Shown here: positions 44,661 through 58,429 of the stretch, in pieces
Layout of the letters: every line of letters begins with the position of its first letter
Position numbering within the stretch: the first letter of the stretch is position 1
Program-made: the position numbers and the translations under genes
Assembly (NCBI GenBank): GCA_000611775.1
Contig: KK106985.1
Span: 787,982 to 851,981 of the forward strand
DNA: 64,000 nucleotides
Source of the DNA: Umbilicaria muhlenbergii
Lineage: Eukaryota; Ascomycota; Lecanoromycetes; Umbilicariales; Umbilicariaceae
Reading direction: 5' to 3'
Notes under the pieces: model-generated
What the model was told of the DNA's origin: nothing
Database searches by the model: none
What the model saw: the letters and a program-made list of their open reading frames with translations, nothing else

Positions 44661-47600
44661 ATGGCGGAGAGGAATATAGACGCCTTTGCGGCTAGGCTTG
44701 GGGACCCTAATCTAGGTACGGATGAACGAGCACCAACTCTTGAGTTGAAGCCGGTTCATGGGCGCTCCGAGGAGTTGAGGCGTGCTGACTTTATCTGTAG
44801 AGCTCAAGGTCAAGTACGGCCTGGCGACGGAACTGCGGGACAACATCGACGGCTTCTGCGTGGGCACCTCGTATGCCATATTCCTGAAAAAGCTTGTTCC
44901 GGTGTTCATGAAGCTATTGGAAGGGCCGCCAGTCTTCACAAGCACATCATGGGAGCAGGTATGTCCACAGAAGCTTGACCCGTGTACTGGAGTGACAACA
45001 CACTGACCACGTGCTTTACAGAGGTTACGAAATTGCATCCTAGAAATCTTCCACCGACTGCCTATGAATCCTGCAGAAGTACTCAAGCCTTACGCAGCCG
45101 GCATAGTTGACGTGTTGATGGGCTTGGTGAGAACAGAAAATGAGGATAATGCAGTGCTGTGCATGAAGACGGTGATGGACTTGGAGAGGCATCAAATAGA
45201 AGCTACGGCAGGGAAAGTGCAACCGTTCCTGGACCTTATTCAGGAGATGTTCGAGACAATGGAGCAAGTTGTCAAGGACACGTTCGATAGTCCAGCGCAA
45301 GCGTCAGGCTCAACGCCCGGCAATTCTCAGAGTTTACAATATCCTCGGCCAGGGTCTCCTTCAGCTTCTGTCAACTCAGATCTTGGTATTGAGCAGCAAA
45401 CAGCACGCCCGCTGTTGAAGGGTATGCAGTCGTTCAAAGTTCTCGCAGAGTGCCCGATCATTGTGGTATCTCTTTTCCAAGCCCATCGGAACTGTGTTCA
45501 CTCCAATGTCAAGAAATTCGTCCCGCTTATCAAAGGGGTTTTGCTGCACCAAGCTAAGCCACAGGAGCGCGCTCACGCAGAAGCTGCAGCACGGGGAGAG
45601 ATCTTCACCGGCGTCAGCAAGGAAATCAAAAATCGGGCCGCTTTTGGCGAGTTCGTCACGGCGCAGGTAAAGACCATGAGCTTCCTGGCGTATCTGCTCC
45701 GAGTCTACTCCCAGCAGTTGCAAGACTTCTTGACATATTTGCCGGACATTGTTGTGCGCCTTCTGAAAGATTGCCCGAGTGAGAAGTCTGCAACTAGGAA
45801 GGAGCTACTGGTGGCAATTCGTCATATCGTCAACTTCAACTTTCGAAAGATTTTCTTGGCCAAGATTGATGATCTGCTGGACGAACGAACACTCATTGGG
45901 GATGGGCTTACGGTTTACGAGACCATGAGGCCTCTCGCCTACAGCATGCTGGCTGATCTTATCCATCACGTCCGCGATCAACTGACTCGCGATCAAATCC
46001 GGCGAACAGTAGAAGTCTTCTCAAAAAATCTTCATGATAACTTCCCTGGTACCAGTTTCCAAACAATGAGTGCAAAACTTCTGCTCAATCTAGCGGAGCG
46101 CATAGCGAAGCTGGATAACAAACAGGACGCACGCCACTTCTTGATTATGATCTTGAGTGCCATCGGAGACAAGTTCGCCGCCATGAACCGCCAATATCAC
46201 AATGCAGTCAAGTTGTCAGAGCTATACGAGCAGCAATCGGTAGCGGTAGACGCTGTTGCCGAAGATCATCTTGCTGACAAGGATAATCCACCCGACTGGG
46301 ATGAGATTGACATATTCACCGCTACGCCAATTAAGACCTCAAATCCAAGAGATCGTGGCGCCAACCCTGTGGAAGACAACAAATTCCTTTTTAAGAACCT
46401 GATGAATGGCCTGAAGAATATGTTCTACCAGCTCAAGATCTGTAACCCACTTGTCCAAGCCATCGATCCTGCAAATGCGCCTGTGAATTGGCAAGAGGTA
46501 TCCTATGGGTACAATGCAGAAGAGGTCGAGGTGATCATCAAGCTCTTTCGTGAAGGTGCCCACGTCTTTCGTTACTATGGTATCGGCCAGCAACCGACGG
46601 AAACGCATTACTCCTCCCCGGTTGAATTTCTGGCGAACAACGCAATGGTGTTGAGCGGAAAGGAAGAAAAAGATCTTCTGGAAACGTTCGCCACTGTGTT
46701 CCATTGTATAGATCCCGCAACCTTTCACGAAGTTTTCCACACCGAGATACCCCATCTGTACGAAATGATGTTTGAGCATACAGCGTTGCTTCATATACCC
46801 CAATTTTTCCTGGCTAGTGAAGCTACATCGCCTAGCTTCGCTGGCATGCTCTTGCAATTCCTTATGGATCGGATTGGAGATATCGGAACGTCCAATATTA
46901 GACAGTCGTCAGTTTTACTCCGCCTGTTCAAGCTCTCTTTCATGGCTGTCACCTTGTTCTCGCAGCAGAACGAACAGGTCTTGCTGCCTCATGTTAGTAA
47001 GATCGTTACCAAGGCCATTCAGCTTTCTACTACAGCCGAAGAACCAATGAATTATTTCTTGCTTTTGCGTTCATTGTTTCGAAGTATCGGCGGAGGACGT
47101 TTCGAGCTCCTGTACAAGGAGATTCTGCCCCTTCTGGAGATGCTGCTGGAAGTTCTCAATAATCTGCTATTGGCTGCACGAAAGCCTCAAGAACGAGATC
47201 TTTATGTGGAGCTTTGTCTCACTGTTCCCGCTCGCTTGAGCAATCTTTTGCCTCATCTGAGCTACCTTATGCGTCCACTGGTTGTTGCGCTTCGAGCGGG
47301 ATCAGATCTAGTTGGCCAGGGGCTAAGAACGCTGGAACTTTGCGTTGACAACCTTACAGCAGACTATCTGGACCCAATCATGGCGCCTGTCATTGATGAA
47401 TTGATGACAGCATTGTGGGATCACCTTCGACCAAATCCGTATAGCCACTTCCACGCCCACACCACCATGCGAATCCTTGGCAAGCTTGGTGGCCGCAACC
47501 GCAAGTTTCTCAACGGTCCTCCGAGCCTTACATATCGGAAATTTGCGGATGACGAATGCAGTATCGACATCAAGCTTGTTGGATCGAACAAAGAGCGAGC

Positions 47601-50600
47601 TTTCCCTGCCAATATCGGAATCGATCTCGCCATTGCAAAACTGATGGACGTGCCGAAGGCCCCAGCAGCACAGAAAGCGGATGGCTTTTACAAGCAGCAG
47701 GCCCTAAGGCTCCTAACGGCTCAGCTCAAGATGCACATCGGCTTCGATATTTTGCCGGATGACTTTGCGATGCTCGTACGGTCTCAAGCCAATGACCTAA
47801 TTGACGGCAAATTCAACATCGCTTCTGATTGGATGGAGAAGACTGATCGAGACAAATCTGTTCCAAAGAAAGAGGCTCAGGAGGAGACGGTCAAGAAACT
47901 ACTTAAAGCTTGCATGCTCGCGACTACGATAACCGACTTGAAAAGCACCGCCACAAGTCTACTGGCCGATGTCTGCCGTCATTTCACGCTCCTCGAGCTG
48001 GGCAGGTCATTTGCTCAGATAAGACATGTGCGTAAGCCCTTCGATGTCAAGTCAGGGGAGGGCCCTCTCTGCATCGACAGCCGTGTTCTTGCAGACGCAA
48101 TAGTCGAGAGCCTGTCTTCCGATAACATAGCAATTCGCGAGGCCGCAGAGCAAGCAATCAAAAACGTCTATAATGCAGCAGCCGCTATCTTCGGATCTAC
48201 AGACAAGGTCGAGAAGTTGCCATTCTTCATTCACCTGGCAAAGACTTTCTGTCATAACTGTCACGAAGAAGAGTGGTATACCAAAGCGGGTGGTGGGCTG
48301 GGCATTAGTCTTCTTGCGACGAAAGTGGAGCTCGGCGACAGCTGGCTAGTCGATAGACAGGTGGAATTCGTTCGGGCCTTGATATATGTTATGAAAGATA
48401 TGCCCCAAGACTTACCGGCCAGCACGCGAGTTCAAGCGCAGCATACCCTCGAAGATCTACTGCGCAGATGCAACAAAGGAATCTCCAAGGAAGACATACA
48501 CAACCACCAGACGAGGCTGTACAATCTTTGCGGGTTTCTGATTTATGAGCTTGCCCATATGAACAAAAATGTCCGCGAAGCTGCTCAAAAAGCTTTTGCT
48601 ATCATTGCCGAGGTGATAGGAACTGAGATCCACAAGCTATTGGCCCCGGTCAAAGACAGACTACTGCAGCCGATCTATAATAAGCCGCTCAGGGCATTAC
48701 CGTTCGCGGTACAGATTGGCTACATCGAAGCCATCACTTTCTGCCTTGGTTTGCAACATGACTTAGTGGAGTTTACTGATCCTCTGAACAGGCTTTTGAT
48801 GGAGTCGCTTGCCCTAGCTGATGCGGAAGACGATACTCTTGCGGCAAAGCCCACCGAGCAGAGGACCGCTGAATCTATCATAAATCTCCGAGTATCGTGC
48901 ATTCGCCTGCTGTCACTGGCTGTGGGCTTTCCAGAGTTTGCTGGACAACCGCAGAGTCAGAGTCGAAGTCGTATCATATCCGTCTTCTTCAAGTCGTTGT
49001 ACTCCAGATCATCAGAGGTCATTGATGCAGCAAACGCTGGGCTCAAGGGGGTCTTGACTCAAACGAACAAGCTCCCAAAGGATCTGCTGCAGAATGGCCT
49101 ACGCCCAATTCTGATGAATCTTCAGGATCCGAAGAAATTGAGCGTTGCTGGGCTCGACGGGCTTGCAAGGCTTCTGACTTTGCTTACGAACTACTTCAAG
49201 GTTGAGATCGGCCAGAGGTTGTTAGATCACATGAAAGCCATAGCCGATGGACCTGCTCTCCAAAAGACTTCATTCTCGTTGATCGAGCAGAATCTACAGA
49301 TGAAGGTTGTTTCGGCAACTCTGAATATCTTTCACCTGCTACCGCCAGCTGCGACTGGATTCATGTCAGATCTGGTAAACAGGGTATTGGACCTCGAAGA
49401 CAAACTCCGAAGGACACATTACAGCCCATTCCGAGAACCTCTGCTGAAGTACCTAAACCGCTACCCGAAGGAAACTTGGGCATTCTTCTCTACTAAGTTG
49501 CATGAAATTACGTACGGTAGATTCTATGCACAACTTCTCGAGGACAAGACAAGTGCACCGATGCGGGCCGTGTTGACTGCAGATATTGACGGATTGATCC
49601 AAGCCTCCCTTGATCTACAAGATCCAGAAAAGAAAGATGCGGCAATCATCAATGCCGTACATATCGTCCACTCGCTTGTCGCTTATTCGAGTGAATGGAT
49701 GGTCGCAAAGGAGACCCTAAGGCAAGCACTGTTGAGCTCTGGCAGGTATTTGAACCGGCAAAAAGATTTCGACAAGATCGCACCAAACCTGAGACTTGCT
49801 GCAGAGCAGGCCGGAGAACAGTTGATGGACATCTTTGTGGCATACTTGGGACAACAGCCGCCGGACCATGATTTCCTATTCCAGCTGATAGACGCCATCA
49901 CTTCCGACGAGATCAAGTCGTACCCGTCGATTTACTCTTTCATATACGAGAAAATAATCTCCAGCGAGTCCACTGAGTACTGGCGGAGCATTGTCATCCG
50001 GTGTCTTGAACTTTACAGCGGTCGAAGTTCGACGCAGAAGATGAAAACATTTGCGTTCCGCAATCTGGTGAATCCAATTCTTGCGATGGACATAATGAGA
50101 AGCAGTAACTCAACCGCTGTCTCCACTTCGGAGCGCCCTCTAATGGATAAGAGCCTTGTGGAAGCCATACATAATAAGCTTTGGAAACCACAGCTCACCG
50201 ACATCGCTGAGGATAACGGGCAGCCTGGGGTCGACCATTCGCGGCTTGAGCTCCTACAAATGTCGGCACTGCTTCTCAAGTACCATCATAACCTGGTGTC
50301 AGAAGCTCGCAAAGACATCATCAAATTTGGCTGGAGCTATATCCGACTCGAGGATACCATAAACAAACATGCTGCTTACGTACTTATCAGCTACTTCATA
50401 GCTCAGTTCGAGACGCCTTCAAAGATCGTCAACCAGATTTACGTTGCTTTGCTACGAGCCCATCAGAATGAAGGACGTGCATTGGTGAACCAGGCGCTGG
50501 ACTTGATGGCTCCGGTGTTACCCAAGAGGTTGACTGGACCAGGAAATGACCCGAGATTTCCCATGTGGTCGAAGTGGCCAAAGCGAATCCTGTCTGAAGA

Positions 50601-53600
50601 AAGTTCCAATCTCCAACAACTAATCAGCATATTTCAATTCATGGTCCGACACCCTGAGCTGTTTTACGAGGCTAGGGAACATTTTGTTCCCCACATAATT
50701 CCATCCCTGGCAAAGATTGCGCAGCCTCCGAATCCATCGAACGAGAACAAGAAGCTCGTACTGAATCTTATCAAGATGATTTGGCAATGGGAAGAGCGGC
50801 GTGTTCGGGGACCAGAGCACTCATCGTTGCACCCACCCGAATCTCCACAGAGCAAGAAACTTAGGCTCGATGGATCTCAAGCTAGTTCATCCTCTCCAGC
50901 CCCAGGGCTGGCGCCTCAAGCGTTTTCTGAGCGGGCCGAGTATCTCATTCCCGTGCCTCTACGTACAATGCTTATCAAGTATTTGGCTCACTTCATTACC
51001 ACCCTTCCAGAACGGTACCCCGTACCTGCCGTGAAGCTCAGAGATATTCCTCTAGCGCCGCCTCAGCCACTGCTGCCACCTAGTGACATTAGCAAGAAAG
51101 CCCTAACGTTATTCCACGATTTGCTCTCCCCTGGCTTCTGGACTGATTTGGATTTGGACTTGTTCCCAAGAATGACGGAACCAATTTTGGCTTCGGAGAA
51201 GACCGAAAAACCAGACGATAAGACTGCTACCAGCATCATCAATACCCTTTTGATCGTCCGAGTGATTCTGAACATGAAAGGGGACGACTGGATAATCTCG
51301 CAGCTGGGTCAGATACAGAAATTGCTTGAGAAACCTCTTCGTCTTGAGAATCCCGAGGTCCAGGATTGTTTACACACTGTTGAGGATACCTTGGATGAAC
51401 AACGTCAGAGTAGACCCATAGTGAGGCGTGTGCTCGACGCTCTACCAAAGGATAGTGCAGACGAAGATCAAGATATGGAAGTCGACACGCCTTCAACAGA
51501 ATTCGTCACATCCCTCTCCGCTGTGGCAACCGAAACAATGTCAGCATTGAACTACATTTCAAGCATCAATATATTGTGGACTTTGGCTCAAGTCAAGCCA
51601 GCAGAGATTGATCAGCACCTCGTCCAAATAATGCGGGCGTTGCAGCAAAAGTTGGCCAAGGATCATGTTGCCGCTCAAATACCCGGTCAGATAGGCTTGC
51701 AACAGGGGTTGCGTCCAGGAGAAGTCGCTCCATATACACCCGATCCTCGCGAGATGGAAATTCAAACGCAGTTGATCCTAAAAACAATTGACCTGATGTC
51801 GTTACGTATGGCTACACTGGGTGAGCAGAGACGACCGTTCCTCAGTGTGTTGGCCTCGTTGGTCGAGCGATCGCAGAACCTCAAACTGTGTGAAAAGATC
51901 CTTGGTATGGTGGAGACATGGGTCTTTGACTCGAACGAGCCATGGCCGACGCTTAAAGAGAAGACGGCCGTTCTCCACAAGATGCTACTCTTCGAGGCGC
52001 GACCTGATCCTACACTGTTGCATAAGTTCTTGGACCTTGTGATACGCATATATGAGGACCCCAAGATCACGAGGACCGAGCTCACCGTTCGTTTGGAGCA
52101 TGCTTTCTTAGTCGGTACCAGAGCACACGATGTGGAGATGCGGAATCGATTCATGGGTATATTCGACCGAAGTCTGACTAGGAGTGCCAACGCAAGGCTT
52201 ATCTACGTTTTGACGTCTCAGAATTGGGACACACTGGCAGAGAGCTTTTGGCTAAGCCAAGCAATTCAACTCGTCTTTGGCTCCATCGAAATGGCAACAC
52301 CTGCACAACTGCATCCGGACGATTTCAAGATGATGCCGCCCAGCTTGCTCTTTAGCCCGAACAAAGACACTCGAAGAGATAATTTGATGCTCGACGACAA
52401 GTTTGAAGACTTCATTAACAACCACAGGCGCTTTTGTTCCGACTTGGGCGATGTCAAGATCCGAGATATTCTTGAGCCCCTGTGTCAGCTACAGCACACG
52501 GATTCGAATGTGGCGTATCAGATCTGGGTGGCTTTGTTCCCTCTTTGCTGGTCTGCACTCTCACGAGATGATCGAATGGAACTCGAGAAAGGCATGGTCA
52601 CGTTGCTCACCAAGGATTACCACTCTCGGCAAGTGGACCGAAGGCCCAACGTCGTCCAGGCTCTGCTCGAAGGCATTGTTCGGGTCAAGCCGCGCTTCAA
52701 GCTGCCGCCCCACGTCATGAAATTTCTAAGCAAGACGTATGACGCCTGGTATACTGCTGCAGTGTCCCTTGAGGAGTCTGCGATAACCCCTTTGATCGAT
52801 ACGCCGTCTGTTCGTGAAAGCAACCTTGATGCTCTTGTTGAGATATATGCCGGTCTCCAGGAGGATGATCTATTCTACGGCACATGGCGACGTCGCTGCA
52901 AGTTTGTTGAAACAAACGCAGCTTTGTCGTATGAGCAGAATGGGATGTGGGACAAGGCGCAACAGCTCTACGAGGCTGTACAGATCAAAGCGCGGACGGG
53001 AGCAGTACCGTTCTCACAAGGCGAGTATATGCTATGGGAGGACCATTGGGTTATATGTGCACAAAAGTTGCAGCAGTGGGAGATTCTGAGCGATTTCGCA
53101 AAGCATGAAAACTTCAACGATCTTTTGCTAGAATCAGCTTGGAGAAATTTCGAAACTTGGTCTGGCCAGGAGAATCTCGAGCAGCTAAACTCGATTATCA
53201 AGGCCGTTTCCGACGCCCCAACGCCCCGAAGGACCTTCTTCCAAGCTTTCATGTCATTGCTGAAGCTGCACGACAAATCCGAAACCCCACAAGACTTTAG
53301 CAGAATCTGCGATGAGTCCATTCAGCTGTCCATCCGAAAGTGGCACCAGCTCCCAAAGCGGATTACCAACGCCCATGTGCCCATACTCCAAAACTTCCAG
53401 CAACTTGTTGAATTGCACGACGCTAGCGTGATCTGTGCCAGCCTTGGACAGACAAACCAGACGAACCTCGATCAGAAGTCGCAAGAACTGAAGCTCTTAC
53501 TTGGAACTTGGCGCGACCGACTTCCCAACATCTGGGATGACATCAATGCATGGCAAGATTTGGTGACCTGGAGACAGCACATATTCCAACTCATCAACCG

Positions 53601-56355
53601 GACATACCTCGCTCTTCTACCGCCCCAACAGGGTAACGCCACTGGAAACTCGTACGCTTATCGAGGCTATCACGAGACCGCATGGATCATCAACCGCTTT
53701 GCCCACGTCGCTCGCAAACATCAGCTACCAGAGGTCTGCATCAACCAGCTAAGTCGAATATACACTTTGCCAAACATTGAGATTCAGGAGGCCTTCCTTA
53801 AACTGAGGGAGCAAGCTAAGTGTCATTACCAGAACAGGACGGAGTTGAACTCTGGCTTGGATGTTATCAACAATACTAATCTGAATTACTTTGGTGTGCA
53901 GCAGAAGGCAGAATTCTTCACGTTGAAGGGAATGTTCCTTGCTAAGCTGGACCATAAGGATGAGGCCAATGACGCGTTTGGTACGGCACTGTACTATGAC
54001 ATTCGTCTGCCAAAAGCTTGGGCAGAATGGGGCTACTACAACGACAGCATGTTCAAAGAGGAACCAAACAACACTGAGCGGGCTGCTGCAGCCGTGAGTT
54101 GCTATCTGGAAGCTGCAGGCCTTTACAAAAACGCCAAGTCCAGGAAGCTTCTGAGCCGGATCTTATGGTTGCTTAGCCTTGACGATGCAGAGAATCGAAT
54201 ATCTCGGGCTTTTGAAGACTTCAAAGGAGACACTCCGGTGTGGTATTGGATTACATTCATACCACAACTCTTGACAAGCCTATCCCACCGTGAAGCAAGA
54301 CTTTCTCGAGCGGTACTCGTCAAGATTGCCAAGATTTACCCTCAGGCGTTGTACTTTTTGCTGAGGACTAACCGCGAAGACATGCTTGCTATCAAGAAGC
54401 AGCAGGATCAGAAACAGGAGAGATTGAACAAGGCCAAGCAGACTTCTCCTGCCGTCAAACAGAGTTCTCCTGGTGGTGGACTAAACGCGCCGAACGGGCG
54501 TCCAGATGGTGCCTCAAGACCAGGCACTGCAGCCTCGGAGAACCCACAGAACAGCGTCGAAAACGGCACAAGCGGAACACCAAAACGTGAACCTAATGGT
54601 CAGCCTCAACCTGCTCCCGATCAAGAAGTTGAGCAGCAGGCTATCCCAAAGAAGCCTTGGGAGTATTCCGACGAGATCATGTCTGTGCTCAAGACAGCTT
54701 TCCCTTTGCTGGCCCTATCGATGGAGACCATGGTGGACCAAATACAAAAGCATTTCAAATGCCCTCCAGACGAGGATGCATACCGGTTGATTGTTGCATT
54801 GCTTAATGACGGCCTAGCAGTATGGCACCATTTACTTCTATATAATATAACTCCTCACCCAGAACTAGCTGCTGACCAAGACCAGTATATTGGCCGTATG
54901 CCGGCCGCTTACGCACAGGACTTCAAACTACCCCCAGCGACCGAGGCTAACATCCGAAAGTTCGCCGAGACGATATTGCCAGCCCACATTCGCAGCTCGT
55001 TTGAAGAGGAGTTTGTTGCTAAACGGCCGACAATGCACGAATACATCCATAAACTACGGCGCTGGCGAGATAAGTTTGAAGAAAAGCTGGACAGGAGGCC
55101 CCAACATCAAAGTCTGGAGCTCTACAGTCCTCATCTGAGCGAATTCCGGTTCCAGAAATTCGATGAGGTCGAAGTTCCAGGCCAGTACTTGCAGCATCGC
55201 GACAAGAACCAGGACTTTATCCGTATCGAACGATTCCTACCTGATGTTGACCTTGTACGTAGCGTCGGCTTCTCACATCGTCGTCTAAAGATAAGGGGAC
55301 ACGACGGCAGTGTTCACCCATTCGCCATCCAACACCCAGCCGCGAGGCATTGCCGACGAGAGGAGAGGATCCTCCAGTTATTCCGCATCTTCAATGGTGT
55401 GTTGGCTAAGAGAAAGGAAAGTCGGCGCCGCAATCTCAGTTTCTTCTTGCCGCTTATGGTTCCGTTGGCTCCTTCGATCCGATTGGTGCAGGACGATGCC
55501 TCGTACATTTCTCTGCAAGGAGTTTTTGAAGATCACTGCAGACGGCACGGCGCGAATAAGGATGAGCCGGTACTTTTTACGATGGATAAATTGCGGGCTA
55601 TGACGGAGATGAGGAATAATGTGAGTCTGCATGGAGCTCAGGGTGGCGGTCAAACTAATTGCGCCATACAGAAATATCCGGAACAGCCTCAGAACTTACG
55701 GATGGAAGCGTACACAGCCATTCAGGACAAGTGGGTGCCTAACACCATAGCGCTCGAGTATTTCCAACATATCTATCCGTCCTTTGCCGACTTCTGGCTC
55801 TTCCGTCGTCAATTCTCATATCAGTTTGCGGCCCTCACCTTCATGACCTACATCATGCACATGAACAACCGCTATCCGCACAAACTATCCATCGCCCGCA
55901 ACACAGGTAACATCTGGGGTTCCGAGCTGATCCCCGCCATGGCCAACGGCAAGCCCTTCTTCCACAACCCCGAACCCGTCCCCTTCCGCCTCACCCCCAA
56001 CCTGCAAACCATCATGGGCCCCCTCGCCACCGAAGGCATCTACAGCTGCGCCATCATGGCCATCGCGCGCTGCCTTACCGAGCCCGAATTCGAACTGGAG
56101 CAGCAACTCAGCATCTTCGTGCGGGACGAGATGATCTTCTGGTTCACGCAGCAGCACCGCAGCGGCTTGCAGGAGAACCAGTTGCGGGAGACGGTGCAGA
56201 TGAATAGCGATATCGTGGTTAAGAAGGCGGTTTCGTTGGCCAGGCCGCCCGAGGGGAATCTGCCGGCTAATCAGACCGTTATTGATCTTATTAGTCGCGC
56301 GGTTAATCCGATGAATTTGGCGCAGAGTGATGCGCTTTGGATGCCTTATTTGTAG
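44661..56355 (+). CDS. TRA1: SAGA/NuA4 subunit TRA1 (PIKK-family pseudokinase)
   Basis: Scaffold that binds transcription activators and recruits the SAGA and NuA4 histone acetyltransferases; nuclear. Four exons (44661-44715, 44801-44958, 45022-55620, 55672-56355) give 3831 residues; yeast Tra1 has 3744. It starts [16 protein letters not shown], then long HEAT-repeat arrays, a FAT region (about 2600-3200), a PI3K-like domain ending with [37 protein letters not shown] and [14 protein letters not shown], and a FATC tail ending [13 protein letters not shown]. The catalytic DFG/HRD-type residues of active PIKKs are not seen, as expected for Tra1. The exon of 10.6 kb is uninterrupted. A 51-nt intron at 55621-55671 (GTGAGT, CTAAT branch, ACAG) is stop-free and in frame; removing it joins MRNN to [12 protein letters not shown] as in relatives. 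3' end is G-rich. Confidence 0.97.
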
Positions 56356-56940
56356 GCGGCTAGATTGGTTGGAGGAAGGCGGTTTTCTGGTGGTGTTTGG
56401 GGGGTTGAGGGGGTTTGTGGAGGGGGGAGCGAGCGGGCATGGGCATTTTGCTTGTGGGATGTGATTTAGCAGGGCGTTATCGGCTGGGTGATATACCTCT
56501 TTCGGTTGGTGGATGGTTACTTGGCATACTTGGTATTCGATGAAGTTATCTTTGGAGATCGTGTTCCCTTGGTATTGTGAGAGCAACCATTGGTCTCTTA
56601 GATCACTACGTGAGATGACTGGTTCTTCCAGTAGCCAGATCCATCGGCGGGATTGGTCAATACGGTACATTTCCGCTGATAATTAGCCGTCTCGAAATCG
56701 TACCTGAACTCCCTCCATGCAAACCTCCCAGCTTGTCTGCATCGGCGGGGCGCAGCATGGATGGCTGAAGCCTTCTACTTGGGTTGTCAGCTGCTGTAGT
56801 GGTGTTTTTGTAGATGTGAAGGCTTCTTGGTGGAAGGGGTGGGATTTTGGGGTAGTCTGCAGCCAGGACTTGGTACTACTTTTGTATGGGTGATAGAACT
56901 CCATACCTTAAAGGACTTTTTGGTGATGCTTAGAAAGGGG
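56356..56940. other. TRA1 3' flank
   Basis: Strongly G-rich just past the TRA1 stop (56380-56440), then ordinary sequence up to the repeat block. No gene is supported; a 73-codon minus-strand frame at 56683-56904 shows no features. Confidence 0.5.
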
Positions 56941-57573
56941 TCTCCGCTACTTGTGTATGATTCCAGTAAGCGTGAAATTCTCCGCGTCGAGAGTTGTAAC
57001 TTTCAGGGCTGGCTCGCCGCCACGGAAATTAGGTCTGCTTATAAGACCAGACAGAGAGCTCCACATTTCTTCGGGATCTCAGTGAGGTGTATAGTAGGCT
57101 CTCCGCTGCTTGTACATGATTCCGGGAAGCGCAAAATGTCCCCATTAAAAATTTGGATTCTCAGGGGTAACCCGCCGCCGCGGGAATTAATTCTGCTTCT
57201 TAGATTAGATAGAGAGCTCTATATATCTGCTGAATCTCAATAAAGCTTAGGATAGCCTCTCCGCTAGTTGTACATGATTCCGAGAAGCGCAAAATGTCTC
57301 CGTCAGAAGTTGGGATTCTCAGGGGTAACCCGCCGCCGCGGAAATCTATATTAGCTGTTACATCAGCCACAGAGCCTCGACTCTTGCCAGAATCTCAGCG
57401 ATACCTAGTATAGTCTCTCCGCTTCTTCCGTAGCATTCCGAGACCAAGACGGCCTCTCCGTACGAGGTTCCATCTTAAGCCCGCCTCGGACGAACAGATG
57501 CTGTGAAAGACCAAGAACTTGGAGTGCATACTCTATCTTCTTCCGGAATGCTGTTGGAGCTTCTCTGCTATAG
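56941..57573. repeat. Tandem repeat, about 158-bp unit, four copies
   Basis: TCTCCGCT-N-CTTGTACATGATTCCG recurs at 56941, 57100, 57258 and 57416 (spacings 159, 158, 158). Each unit continues with AAGCGCAAAATGTCTCCGT, and copies 2 and 3 with CTCAGGGGTAACCCGCCGCC; copy 1 is diverged and copy 4 fades after its start. Non-coding: stops occur in all frames and the unit length is not kept by a frame. Shares motifs (TCTCCG, ATTCCG, CAGGGGTAA) with the arrays to its right. Confidence 0.85.
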
Positions 57574-57622
57574 TGGTAGTATTCCTAAAGGTGTACAGTC
57601 TCTCCGTCAAAAGCTGGGATTT

Positions 57623-58373
57623 CATTCCGCCAGATTCCGCAGTTGTGTAGTTTCAAGTTGTGTTGTTGACTCCCTTCATGCCAGGAGGGGGGGGTGAGAA
57701 ATTTCAAAATGATGAGCTTAAAGCCAATGAAGTTAGGAATCACGCGGAGAGCTTTACCATGACTCCTAAACATTCCGCTAGATTCCGCGGGTCTGTAGTT
57801 TCAAATTGCGTTGTTGGCTGCCTTTTCCCTCCACGCCGGGGTGGGAAATTTCAAAATGGGAGCTTGAAGCCAATGAAGTTAGGAATCACGCGGAGAGCTT
57901 TACCATGACTCCTAAACATTCCGCTAGATTCCGCGGGTCTGTAGTTTCAAATTGCGTTGTTGGCTGCCTTTTCCCTCCACGCCGGGGTGGGAAATTTCAA
58001 AATGGGAGCTTGAAGCCAATGAAGTTAGGAATCACGCGGAGAGCTTTACCATGACTCCTAAACATTCCGCTAGATTCCGCGGGTCTGTAGTTTCAAATTG
58101 CGTTGTTGGCTGCCTTTTCCCTCCACGCCGGGGTGGGAAATTTCAAAATGGGAGCTTGAAGCCAATGAAGTTAGGAATCACGCGGAGAGCTTTACCATGA
58201 CTCCTAAACATTCCGCTAGATTCCGCGGGTCTGTAGTTTCAAATTGCGTTGTTGGCTGTCCCTCCACGTAGGGGGGGGTTGAAAAATTTCAAAATGAGGG
58301 CTTAAAGCCAATGAAGTTAGAAATCACGCGGAGAGCTTAATGACAGCTCCTAAACATTCCGCCAAATTCCGCT
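57623..58373. repeat. Tandem repeat, 146-bp unit, five copies plus a partial
   Basis: The marker AAGCCAATGAAGTTA occurs at 57721, 57867, 58013, 58159 and 58305, exactly 146 bp apart. The copies at 57771-57916, 57917-58062 and 58063-58208 look identical by eye; the first and last are diverged. Each unit has GCGGAGAG, CATTCCGCTAGATTCCGC and a C-rich/G-rich CTCCACGCCGGGGTGGG pair. Because 146 is not a multiple of three, the repeated open frames of about 82 codons here are shifted copies of one sequence and not evidence of protein. Confidence 0.95.
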
Positions 58374-58429
58374 GCTGCTGCTGCATTCCGTGACTCTCCG
58401 CTTACACTGTCCAAAATTACCAAATTCAG

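Noticed and set aside
57660-58200. Three overlapping 82-codon frames with the same protein sequence
   Set aside because: They are one 146-bp unit repeated; the unit is not a multiple of three, so each frame reads from one copy into the next and then stops. No sign of a gene.
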